Part shown: positions 28,651 to 41,225 of the stretch, piece by piece
How positions within the stretch are numbered: the first letter of the stretch is position 1
Layout: each line of letters begins with the position of its first letter
DNA from: Eunapius fragilis
Lineage: Eukaryota; Porifera; Demospongiae; Spongillida; Spongillidae
DNA: 64,000 nt
Assembly (NCBI GenBank): GCA_963681505.1
Contig: OY811973.1
Location: 310,001 to 374,000, forward strand
Reading direction: 5' to 3'
Notes under the pieces: model-generated
The model's input: only the letters and a program-made list of their open reading frames with translations
What the model was told of the DNA's origin: nothing
The model's database searches: none
Program-made: the position numbers and the translations under genes

Positions 28651-31600
28651 AATTTAACAAACTAGTGGAGTTGCGATCCTACTTCGTGGAACGAACGAGT
28701 AACCTGTTTTCTTTCTCTGAATAATGCCTCCTATCTATTCAGCTCATTGGTTTGGCTGTACGATGCAAATAGATTAGTGGTTCCCTCCCATACATTTCTA
28801 TGGGAGAAAATTGGCTATGTTCTAAGCACGGTGTTAATTTAACAAACTAGTGGAGTTGCGATATGTACTCTTGGAACGAACGAGTACCCTGTTTTCTTTC
28901 TCTAAATAATGCCTCCTATATATTCAGCTCATTGGTTTGGCTGTACGATGCAAATAGATTAGTGGTTCCCTCCCATACATTTCTATGGGAGAAAATTGGA
29001 TATCTTCCCACCAAGGTGTTAGTTTAACAAACTAGTGGAGTTGCGATCCTACTTCATGGAACGAACGAGTAACCTGTTTACTTTTACACAATAATGCCTC
29101 CTCTATAATCTGCTCATTGGTTTGGCTGTACCATTCAAATAGATTAGTGGTTTACTCCCATACATTTCTAAGGGAGAACATTGGCTATGTTCCAACCACG
29201 GTGTTAATTTAACAAACTAGTGGAGTTGCGATATGTATTCATGGAACGAACGAGTAACCTGTTTTCTTTCTCTAAATAATGCCTCCTATATATTCAGGTC
29301 ATTGGTTTGGCTGTACGATGCTAATAGATTAGTGGTTCCCTCCCATACATTTCTATATTAGAAAATTGGCTATGTTCCAACCAAGGTGTTAATTTAACAA
29401 ACTAGTGGAATTGCGATATGTATTCATGGAACGAACGAGTAACCTGTTTTCTTTCTCTAATAAATGCCTCCTATTTGTTCAGCATATCGGTTTGGCTGTA
29501 CGATGCAAATAGATTAGTGGTTCCCTCCCATACATTTCGATGGGAGAAAATTGGCTATGTTCCAACCACGGTGTTAATTTCACAAACTAGTGGAGTTGCG
29601 ATATGTATTCCAGGAACGAACGAGAAACCTGTTTTCTTTCTCTTATAAATGCCTCCTATATATTCAGCTCATTGGTACGGCTGTACGATGCTAATAGATT
29701 AGTGGTTCCCTCCCATACATTTCTATGGGAGAAAATTGGCTATGTTCCGACCAAGGTGTGAATTTAACAGACTAGTGGAGTTGCGATCCTACTTCGTGGA
29801 TCGAACGAGTAACCTGTTTACTTTTACAAAATAATGCCTCCTCTATAATCAGCTCATTGGTTTGGCTGTACCATTCAAGTAGATTAGTGGTTCCCTCCCA
29901 TACATTTCTATGGGAGAAAATTCGCAATGTTCCAACCACGGTGTTAATTTAACAATCTAGTGGAGATGCAATATGTATTCATGGAACGAACAAGTAACCT
30001 GTTTCTTTCTCTATTAAATGCCTCCTATATATTCAGCTCATTGGTTTGGCGGTACGATGCTAATAGATTAGTGGTTCCCTCCCATACATTTCTATGGCAG
30101 AAAATTGGCTATGTTCCGACCAAGGTGTTAATTTAACAAACTAGTGGAATTGCGATATGTATTCTGGAACGAACGAGTAACCTGTTTTCTTTCTCTAAAT
30201 AATGCCTCCTATATATTCAGCTCATTGGTTTGGTTGTACGATGCTAATAGATTAATGGTTCCCTCCCATACATTTCTATGGGAGAAAATTGGCTATGTTC
30301 CAACCAAGGTGTTAATTTAACAATCTAGTGGAGTTGCGATCCTACTTCGTGGAACGAACGAGTAACCTGTTTTCTTTCTCTGAATAATGCCTCCTATATA
30401 TTCAGCTCATTGGCTTGGCTGTACGATGCAAATAGATTAGTGGTTCCCTCCCATACATTTCTATGGGAGAAAATTGGCTATCTTCCCACCAAGGCGTTAC
30501 TTTAACAAACTAGTGGAGTGGCGATCCTACTTCATGGAACGAACGAGTAACCTGTTTACTTTTACACAATAATGCCTCCTATTTATTCAGCATATTTGTT
30601 TGGCTGTACGATGCTAATAGATTAGTGGTTCCCTCCCATACATTTCTATGGGAGAAAATTGGCTATGTTCCAACCAAGGTGTTAATTTAACAATCTAGTG
30701 GAGTTGCGATCCTACTTTGTGGAACGAATGAGTAACCTGTTTTCTTTCTCTGAATAATGCCTCCTATATATTCAGCTCATTGGCTTGGCTGTACGATGCA
30801 ATTAGATTAGTGGTTCCCTCCCATACATTTTTATGGGAAAAAATTGGCTATTTTCCCACCAAGGTGTTACTTTAACAAACTAGTGGAGTGGCGATCCTAC
30901 TTCATGGAACGAACGAGTAACCTGTTTACTTTTACACAATAATGCCTCCTATTTATTCAGCATAATGGTTTGGCTGTACGATGCAAATAGATTAATTGTT
31001 CCCTCCCATACATTTCTATGGGAAAAAATTGGCTATATTCCAACCAAGGTGTTAATTTAACAATCTAGTGGAGTTGCGATCCTACTTCGTGGAACGAACG
31101 AGTAACCTGTTTTCTTTCTCTGAATAATGCCTCCTATATATTCAGCTCATTGGTTTGGCTGTACGATGCGAATAGATTAGTGGTTCCCTCCCATACATTT
31201 CTATGGGAGAAAATTGGCTATGTTCCAACCACGGTGTTAATTTAACAAACTAGTGGAGTTGCGATATGTATTCATGGAACGAACGAGTAACCTGTTTTCT
31301 TTCTCTGAATAATGCCTCCTATTTATTCAGCTCATTGGTTTAGCTGTACGATGCAAATAGATTAGTGGTTCCCTCCCATACATTTCTATGGGAGAAAATT
31401 GGCTATCTTCCCACCAAGGCGTTACTTTTACAAACTAGTGGAGTGGCGATCCTACTTCATGGAACGAACGAGTAACCTGTTTACTTTTACACAATAATGC
31501 CTCCTATTTATTCAGCATATTTGTTTGGCTGTACGATGCAAATAGATTAGTGGTTCCCTCCCATACATTTCTATGGGAGAAAATTGGCTATGTTCCAACC

Positions 31601-33875
31601 AAGGTGTTAATTTAACAATCTAGTGGAGTTGCGATCCTACTTCGTGGAACGAACGAGTAACCTGTTTTCTTTCTCTGAATAATGCCTCCTATATATTCAG
31701 CTCATTGGCTTGGCTGTACGATGCAAATAGATTAGTGGTTCCCTCCCATACATTTTTATGGGAAAAAATTGGCTATCTTCCCACCAAGGTGTTACTTTAA
31801 CAAACTAGTGGAGTGGCGATCCTACTTCATGGAACGAACGAGTAACCTGTTTACTTTTACACAATAATGCCTCCTATTTATTCAGCATATTGGTTTGGCT
31901 GTACGATGCAAATAGATTAGTGGTTCCCTCCCATACATTTCTATCGGAGAAAATTGGCTATGTTCCAACCAAGGTGTTAATTTAACAATCTAGTGGAGTT
32001 GCGATCCTACTTCGTGGAACGAACGAGTAACCTGTTTTCTTTTACAAAATAATGCCTCCTCTATAATCAGCTCATTGGTTTGGCTGTACCATTCAAATAG
32101 ATTAGTGGTTCCCTCCCATACATTTCTATGGGAGAAAATTCGCTATGTTCCAACCACGGTGTTAATTTAACAAACTAGTGGAGTTGCGACATGAATTCAT
32201 GGAACGAACGAGTAACCAGTTTTGTTTCTCTAAATAATGCCTCCTATATATTCAGCTCATTGGTTTGGCTGTACGATGCTAATAGATTAGTGGTTCCCTC
32301 CCATACATTTCTATGGGAGAAAATTGGCTATGTTCCAACCACGGTGTTATTTTAACAAACTAGTGGAGTTGCGATATGTATTCATGGAACGAACTAGTAA
32401 CCTGTTTTCTTTCTCTAAATAATGCCTCCTGTTTATTCAGCATATTGGTTTGGCTGTACGATGCAAATAGATTAGTGGTTCCCTCCCATACATTTCTATG
32501 GGAGAAAACTAGCTATGTTCCAACCAAGGTGTTAATTTAAAAAACTAGTGGAGTTGCGATATGTATTCACGGAACGAACGAGTAACCTGTTTTCTTTCTC
32601 TAAATAATGCATCCTATGTATTCAGCACATTGGTTTGGCTGTACGATGCAAATAGATTCGTGGCTCCCTCCAATACATTTCTATGGGAGAAAATTGGCTA
32701 TGTTCTAAGCACGGTGTTTATTTAACAAACTAGTGGAACGAACGAGAAACCTGTTTTCTTTCTCTAAATAATGCCTCCTATATATTCAGCTCATTGGTTT
32801 GGCTGTACGATGCAAATAGATTAGTGGTTCCCTCCCATACATTTCTATGGGAGAAAATTGGCTATCTTCCCACCAAGGTGTTACTTTAACAAACTAGTGG
32901 AGTGGCGATCCTACTTCATTAAACGAACGAGTAACCTGTTTACTTTTACACAATAATGCCTCCTATTTATTCAGCATATTGGTTTGGCTGTACGATGCAA
33001 ATAGAATAGTGGTTCCCTCCCATACATTTCTATGGGAGAAAATTGGCTATGTTCCAACCAAGGTGTTAATTTAACAATCTAGTGGAGTTGCGATCCTACT
33101 TCGTGGAACGAACGAGTAACCTGTTTTCTTTTACAAAATAATGCCTCCGCTATAATCAGCTCATTGGTTTGGCTGTACCATTCAAATAGATTAGTGGTTC
33201 CCTCCCATACATTTCTATGGGAGAAAATTGGCTATGTTCCAACCACGGTGTTGATTTAACAAACTAGTGGAGTTGCGAAATGTATTCATGGAACGAACGA
33301 GTAACCTGTTTTCTTTCTCTAATTAATGCCTCCTATATATTCAGCTCATTGGTTTGGCTGTACGATGCAAATAGATTAGTGGTTCCCTCCCATACATTTC
33401 TATGGGAGAAAATTGGCTATCTTCCCACCAAAGTGTTACTTTAACAAACTAGTGGAGTGGCGATCCTACTTCATGGAACGAACGAGTAACCTGTTTACTT
33501 TTACACAATAATGCCTCCTATTTATTCAGCGTATTGGTTTGGCTGTACGATGCAAATAGTTTAGTGGTTCCCTCCCATACATTTCTATGGGAGAAAATTG
33601 GCTATGTTCAAACCAAGGTGTTAATTTAACAATCTAGTGGAGTTGCGATCCTACTTCGAGGAACGAACGAGTAACCTGTTTTCTTTCTTTGAATAATGCC
33701 TCCTATATGCTCAGCTCATTGGCTTGGCTGTACGATGCAAATAGATTAGTGGTTCCCTCCCATACATTTCTATGGGAGAAAATTGGCTATCTTCCCACCA
33801 AGGTGTTTCTTTAACAAACTAGTGGAGTGGCGATCCTACTTCATGAAACGAACGAGTAACCTGTTTACTTTTACA

Positions 33876-34987
33876 CAATAATGCCTCCTATATATTCAGC
33901 ATATTGGTTTGGCTGTACGATGCAAATAGAATTGTGGTTCCCTCCCATACATTTCTATGGGAGAAAATTGGCTATGTTCCAACCAAGGTGTTAATTTAAC
34001 AATCTAGTGGAGTTGCGATCCTACTTCGTGGAACGAACGAGTAACCTGTTTTCTTTTACACAATAATGCCTCCTTTATAATCATCTCGTTGGTTTGGCTG
34101 TACCATTCAAATAGATTAGTGGTTCCCTCCCATACATTTCTATGGGAGAAAATTTGCTATGTTCCAACCACGGTGTTAATTTAACAAAGTAGTGGAGTTG
34201 CGATTTGTATGCATGGAACGAACGAGTAACCTGTTTTCTTTCTCTAAATAATGCCTGCTATATATTCAGCTCATTGGTTTGGCTGTTCGATGCTAAATAG
34301 ATTAGTGGTTCCCTCCCATTCATTTCTATGGGAGAAAATTGGCTATGTTCCAACCAAGGTGTTAATTTAACAAACAAGTGGAATTGCGATATGTATTCAT
34401 GGAACGAACGAGTAACCTGTTTTCTTTCTCTAAATAATGCCTCCTATATATTCAGCATATTGGTTTGGCTGTACGATGCAAATAGAATTGTGGTTCCCTC
34501 CCATACATTTCTATGGGAGAAAATTGGCTATGTTCCAACCAAGGTGTTAATTTAACAATCTAGTGGAGTTGCGATCCTACTTCGTGGAACGAACGAGTAA
34601 CCTGTTTTCTTTTACACAATAATGCCTCCTTTATAATCATCTCGTTGGTTTGGCTGTACCATTCAAATAGATTAGTGGTTCCCTCCCATACATTTCTATG
34701 GGAGAAAATTTGCTATGTTCCAACCACGGTGTTAATTTAACAAAGTAGTGGAGTTGCGATTTGTATGCATGGAACGAACGAGTAACCTGTTTTCTTTCTC
34801 TAAATAATGCCTGCTATATATTCAGCTCATTGGTTTGGCTGTTCGATGCTAAATAGATTAGTGGTTCCCTCCCATTCATTTCTATGGGAGAAAATTGGCT
34901 ATGTTCCAACCAAGGTGTTAATTTAACAAACAAGTGGAATTGCGATATGTATTCATGGAACGAACGAGTAACCTGTTTTCTTTCTCT
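33876..34987 (+). repeat. 556-bp tandem duplication inside satellite A
   Basis: Two adjacent copies of three monomers (about 33876-34431 and 34432-34987) share GAATTGTGGTTCC, TCATCTCGTTGG, TTTGTATGCATGG and GCTGTTCGATGCTAAATAG. The copies look nearly identical over their whole length, so this is among the youngest events in the right arm. Confidence 0.85.
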
Positions 34988-37900
34988 AAATAATGCCTCC
35001 TATTTATTCAGCATATTGGTTTGTCCGTACGATGCAAATAGATTATTGATTCCCTCCCATACATTTCTATGGGAGAAAATTGGCTATGTTCCAACCACGG
35101 TTTTAATTTAACAAACTAATGGAGTTGCGATATGTATTCATGGAACGAACGAGTAACCTGTTTTCTTTCTCTGAATAATGCCTCCTATATATTCAGCTCA
35201 TTGGTTTGGCTGTACGATGCAAATAGATTAGTGGTTCCCTCCCATACATTTCTATGGGAGAAAATTGGCTATCTTCCCACCAAGGTGTTACTTTAACAAA
35301 CTAGTGGAGTGGCGATCCTACTTCATGGAACGAACGAGTAACCTGTTTACTTTTACACAATAATGCCTCCTAATTATTCAGCGTATTGGTTTGGCTGTAC
35401 GATGCAAATAGTTTAGTGGTTCCCTCCCATACATTTCTATGGGAGAAAATTGGCTATGTTCAAACCAAGGTGTTAATTTAACAATCTAGTGGAGTTGCGA
35501 TCCTACTTCGTGGAACGAACGAGTAACCTGTTTTCTTTCTCTGAATAATGCCTCCTATATATTCAGCTCATTGGCTTGGCTGTACGATGCAAATAGATTA
35601 GTGGTTTTCTCCCATACATTTCTATGGGAGAAAATTGGCTATCTTCCCACCAAGGTGTTTCTTTAACAAACTAGTGGAGTGGCGATCCTACTTCATGAAA
35701 CGAACGAGTAACCTGTTTACTTTTACACAATAATGCCTCCTATATATTCAGCATATTGGTTTGGCTGTACGATGCAAATAGAATTGTGGTTCCCTCCCAT
35801 ACATTTCTATGGGAGAAAATTGGCTATGTTCCAACCAAGGTGTTAATTTAACAATCTGGTGGAGTTGCGATCCTACTTCGTGGAACGAACGAGTAACCTG
35901 TTTTCTTTTACAAAATAATGCCTCCTCAATAATCAGCTCATTGGTTTGGCAGTACCATTCAAATAGATTAGTGGTTCCCTCCCATACATTTCTATGGGAG
36001 AAAATTGGCTATGTTCCAACCACGGTGTTAATTTAACAAACTAGTGGAGTTGCGAAATGTATTCATGGAACGAACGAGTAACCTGTTTTCTTTCTCTATT
36101 TAATGCCTCCTATATATTCAGCTCATTGGTTTGGCTGTACGATGCAAATAGATTAGTGGTTCCCTCCCATACATTTCTATGGGAGAAAATTGGCTATCTT
36201 CCCACCAAGGTGTTAATTTAACAAACTAGTGGAGTTGCGATCCTACTTCATGGAACGAACGAGTAACCTGTTTACATTTACACAATAATGCCTCCTCTCT
36301 AATCATCTCGTTGGTTTGGGTGTACCATTCAAATAGATTAGTGGTTCCCTCCCATACATTTCTATGGGAGAAAATTTGCTATGTTCCAACCACGGTGTTA
36401 ATTTAACAAACTAGTGGAGTTGCGATATGTATGCATGGAACGAACGAGTAACCTGTTTTCTTTCTCTATATAATGCCTGCTATATATTCAGCTCATTGGT
36501 TTGGCTGTACGATGCAAATAGATTACTGGTTCCCTCCCATACATTTCTATTGGAGCAAATTGGCTACCTTCCCACCAAGGTGTTACTTTAACAAACTAGT
36601 GGTGTGGCGATCCTACTTCATGGAACGAACGTGTAACCTGTTTACTTTTACACAATAATGCCTCCTATTTATTCAGCATGTTGGTTTGGCAGTACGATGC
36701 AAATAGATTAGTGGTTCCCTCCCATACATTTCTATGGGAGAAAATTGGCTATGTTCCAACCAAGGTGTTAATTTAACAAACTAGTGGAGTTGCGATATGT
36801 ATTCATGGAACGAACTAGTAACCTGTTTTCTTTCTCTAAATAATGCCACATATTTATTCAGCATATTGGTTTGGCTGTACGATGCAAATAGATTAGTGGT
36901 TCCCTCCCATACATTTCTATGGGAGATAATTGGCTATGTTCCAACCAAGGTGTTAATTTAACAATCTAGTGGAGTTGCGATCCTACTTCGTGGAACGAAC
37001 GAGTAACCTGTTTTCTTTTTCTGAATAATGCCTCCTATTTATTCAGCTCATTGGTTTGGCTGTACGATGCAAATAGATTAGTGGTTCCCTCCCATACATT
37101 TCTATGGGAGAAAATTGGCTATGTTCTAAGCACGGTGTTAATTTAACAAACTAGTGGAGTTGCGATATGTACTCTTGGAACAAACGAGTAACCTGTTTTC
37201 TTTCTCTAAATAATGCCTCCTATATATTTAGCTCATTGGTTTGGCTGTACGATGCAAATAGATTAGTGATTCCCTCCCATACATTTCTATGGGAGAAAAT
37301 TGGATATCTTCCCACCAAGGTGTTAATTTAACAAACTAGTGGAGTTGCGATCCTACTTCATGGAACGAACGTGTAACCTGTTTACTTTTACACAATAATG
37401 CCTCCTCTATAATCTGCTCATTGGTTTGGCTGTACCATTCAAATAGATTAGTGGTTCACTCCCATACATTTCTAAGGGAGAACATTGGCTATGTTCCAAC
37501 CACGGTGTTAATTTAACAAACTAGTGGAGTTGCGATATGTATTCATGGAACGAACGAGTAACCTGTTTTCTTTCTCTAAATAATGCCTCCTATATATTCA
37601 GGTCATTGGTTTGGCTGTACGATGCTGATAGATTAGTGGTTCCCTCCCATACATTTCTATATTAGAAAATTGGCTATGTTCCAACCAAGGTGTTAATTTA
37701 AAAAACTAGTGGAATTGCGATATGTATTCATGGAACGAACGAGTATCCTGTTTTCTTTCTCTAATAAATGCCTCCTATTTATTCAGCATATTGGTTTGTC
37801 CGTACGATGCAAATAGATTAGTGGTTCCCTCCCATACATTTCTATGGAAGAAAATTAGCTATCTTCCCACCAAGGTGTTACTTTAACAAACTAGTGGAGT

Positions 37901-39360
37901 TGCGATCCTACTTCGTGGAACGAACGAGTAACCTGTTTTCTTTCTCTGAATAATGCCTCCTATATATTCAGCTCATTGGCTTGGCTGTACGATGCAAATA
38001 GATTAGTGGTTCCCTCCCATACATTTTTATGGGAAAAAATTGGCTATCTTCCCACCAAGGTGTTACTTTAACAAACTAGTGGAGTGGCGATCCTACTTCA
38101 TGGAACGAACGAGTAACCTGTTTACTTTTACACAATAATGATTTCTATTTATTCAGCATATTGGTTTGGCTGTACGATGCAAATAGATTAGTGGTTCCCT
38201 CCCACACATTTCTATGGGAGAAAATTGGCTATGTTCCAACCAAGGTGTTAATTTAACAATCTAGTGGAGTTGCGATCCTACTTCGTGGAACGAACGAGTA
38301 ACCTGTTTTCTTTCTCTGAATAATGCCTCCTATATATTCAGCTCATTGGTTTGGCTGTACGATGCGAATAGATTAGTGGTTCCCTCCCATACATTTCTAT
38401 GGGAGAAAATTGGCTATGTTCCAACCACGGTGTTAATTTAACAAACTAGTGGAGTTGCGATATGTATTCATGGAACGAACGAGTAACCTGTTTTCTTTCT
38501 CTGAATAATGCCTCATATTTATTCAGCTCATTGGTTTAGCTGTACGATGCGAATAGATTAGTGGTTCCCTCCCATACATTTCTATGGGAGAAAATTGGCT
38601 ATCTTCCCACCAAGGCGTTACTTTAACAAACTAGTGGAGTGGCGATCCTACTTCATGGAACGAACGAGTAACCTGTTTACTTTTACACAATAATGCCTCC
38701 TATTTATTCAGCATATTTGTTAGGCTGTACGATGCAAATAGATTAGTGGTTCCCACCCATACATTTCTATGGGAGAAAATTGGCTATGTTCCAACCACGG
38801 TGTTAATTTAACAAACTAGTGGAGTTGCGATATGTATTCATGGAACGAACTAGTAACCTGTTTTCTTTCTCTAAATAATGCCTCCTATTTATTCAGCATA
38901 TTGGTTTGGCTGTACGATGCAAATAGATTAGTGGTTCCCTCCCATACATTTCTATGGGAGAAAACTAGCTATGTTCCAACCAAGGTGTTAATTTAAAAAA
39001 CTAGTGGAGTTGCGATATGTATTCATGGTTTGAACGAGTAACCTGTTTTCTTTCTCTAAATGTTCTTAATAAAACTGATTAGACTCAATGATGAAGGCGA
39101 TCTCGCTTTGGGGGTAGGAGGGGGGGTTGTTCGAACCCAATTCCCCGCCCCTGTGTACACCCATGATATGTGTAGGACCAATGGACACATACATGTAGCG
39201 CCAATGGAGACATACCTCCAAATGATAGTAATTAATAAACTCCGTACTGCAGAGGACAGGCTCATCCCCTGTAGAGCTGCCATGGCAACAGTGATGAGCT
39301 CACAGACCACACATCTTCGGGGCAGGAGAGGGAGAAGTGTGAGGATGGGTATAAGTTGAA

Positions 39361-39435
39361 GTGGGAGGAGAGGAGGGGGAGGGAGGAGGAGGATGGGAGG
39401 AGGGAAGGAGAAAGAGGTGGAGGAGAAGAGAGGAA
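39361..39435 (+). repeat. Polypurine (GGA-rich) tract
   Basis: An almost uninterrupted G/A stretch of about 75 bp made of GGAGGA and GGGAGG-like words. It could form a triplex or a G-quadruplex. No coding potential is inferred. Confidence 0.85.
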
Positions 39436-39803
39436 CAACAGCAGTGTGGTTAATGAACTTGTGGTTTCACAAGATATGTAAATAAATTTGTACTTTCATA
39501 ATCATAATTAAGGTACTGTAATATGGCTTACTACAGTTAAGATACATGAACATGGATTATACACCTACAGTAAAAAAATTTTAAGCTACGAGAGTCCGGG
39601 CCATAATTGCTCTTACAAGAGACCTAGTCCACGTGAGGTTAAACCTACTGTATGTTTCATACACAAAGCTGCATTTTGATTTTGGAGACCCGATATGGCA
39701 AAGCTGGGTGGCTAGACAGGAAAATGTTTCCCTAGCCTCCTTCCCCCAATTACACTACAATCAATTTCAGGCTCGTGAAGTAGGTATAAGGGGTAGCACA
39801 CTA

Positions 39804-39817
39804 GCACACACACACAC

Positions 39818-39859
<42 letters not shown>
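39804..39859. repeat. (CA)n microsatellite
   Basis: Roughly 27 CA dinucleotides with a single interruption (CACAACAC near 39818). The open frame running into it on the '+' strand is an artefact of the repeat. Confidence 0.97.
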
Positions 39860-39861
<2 letters not shown>

Positions 39862-39989
39862 AGCGATAAGGTACTGAAGGGAAGTACGGACTTTTACACA
39901 TACCTGGCCTGGAATGAGGCAGTTGGTATAGTGAAGTGGAGGATCACGGGAGACTTTTTAATATGGTGAGGTGTTGCCATAGATAACAC

Positions 39990-40200
39990 TAATTCACATA
40001 TACACATACATGTACATATACATACATATACATATACGTACACACATACAAATAAAACACATGCACACATACGTGCACATAAAACACACATGTACACACA
40101 TAGCCATAAACACTGTCACACACACACATACATAGTCATAAACGCACACACATACATATATACATCTCTACATACATGTACATATAAATGTACATGTATG
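39990..40200. repeat. AC/AT-rich simple-sequence stretch
   Basis: Degenerate alternation of ACACATA, CATATACA and GTACAT words over about 210 bp. This is alternating purine-pyrimidine DNA. No gene is seen. Confidence 0.85.
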
Positions 40201-41225
40201 TTCACACATGGGACATTGTACGAGAAAACATGGTAGTTTTCAAATGCTGCAGTTGGCACAAATCTAATGCACCTAAACTTAAAGTCGGACTAGCTTTTGC
40301 AAAGTTAGAAGTATTGAATCTTTTATGATGCATTCATTATCAATGGGAAAGGTCAATTAAGTGCGTACCGTCAGTCGTATAGAAATATGGCAGCTCTTGT
40401 ATATTTGATGCTCCCGCCGTTTGTACCAGACGTTACCTCTACGTGTAAGCTCTTACATGTACTAACGCTCCGGTATATAACCATTTAGCATATTACGAAC
40501 AGTCACTACCATCCAATATACGTTTTGTATTCATGCTACTTAACTAGTTCTCTGAGACTTACAAGATCCTTCCGTAATAAGTCTGGTTGTATGCCCGTGT
40601 CGATTCTCTGAGTGGCAAACTCCTTTGTGTAATCGCAACCTCCGTCTTTCCCAATTAGTGCCACCTAGCCACTCCTACATGTGGTCATGATGCTAAGTCA
40701 GTACATAGCAATAATTATTGGTCATTTAACTACAACATCAAAAAACAGCTAGGTCTGGGCACGGCCGACTGATGATAAAGGGCACGTGATGATCGTCTTG
40801 TATGTGGGGTGTATCTCACTAACCATTCAACGGAAGTGCGATTTGAAGGCCCTAAGCTCTGAAAAAATGATGATAAATAAGTACACTGACTGCTCTCATA
40901 TAATCCGTTAGCACCTAAGGAAATTATCATTTGGTTGGGAAACTATTGATGACTGAATAACGAAATGAGATAAAATGAATGGACATTGGAAACCTTGCAT
41001 AATTAATGTGGAAGTGCGGATATAAGTACCTAAGGTGCGAAAAACTACTCAAAATATGCCAAATAGTCCCCACATTACAAATCCGAGAGCACCTAGTCAA
41101 TATTTTGTTTTGTTCTGCAGTAAGCTGCAGTTTTATGAATGCGTCAATACATTTTCTACGGACACCGAATTACGCAATGACCGAATACCGCGTAATCCTT
41201 TTGACCGCCAATTTCTCCACATGGG

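Larger units (their letters stand above)
15097..39060 (+). repeat. 185-bp satellite family A, '+' orientation (right arm)
   Basis: About 130 monomers with the same consensus as the left arm but reverse-complemented. Some monomers carry small internal deletions, for example near 16775, 17500, 18460, 22770 and 32730. The last monomer stops mid-unit at about 39060, after TTTCTCTAAA, where non-repeat sequence begins. No gene is visible in this stretch. Confidence 0.97.
39061..41225. other. Non-array island between satellite A and the palindrome minisatellite; no gene supported
   Basis: The sequence is unlike either flanking array. It contains a G-rich run (39111-39128), a polypurine tract, a CA microsatellite and an AC/AT-rich stretch. 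From about 40200 to 41225 it is ordinary AT-rich sequence without recognisable features. Open frames here are at most about 100 codons, overlap on both strands and show no domain or splice pattern I can support. Confidence 0.7.

Noticed and set aside
34328-35111. 75-codon open frames in satellite A with similar peptides (for example NRLVVPSHTFLWEKIGY)
   Set aside because: They recur at the monomer period on whichever strand the array faces and are broken in many monomers. This follows from tandem repetition and does not indicate a gene family.
39120-39145. GTTCGAACCC resembling a tRNA-type B box, possible tRNA or SINE
   Set aside because: No A box, cloverleaf or acceptor stem could be found around it on either strand.
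39060-39359. Overlapping open frames of 84-99 codons on both strands at the satellite A edge
   Set aside because: They overlap each other, one begins in satellite sequence, and neither shows a domain, compositional signal or splice context.
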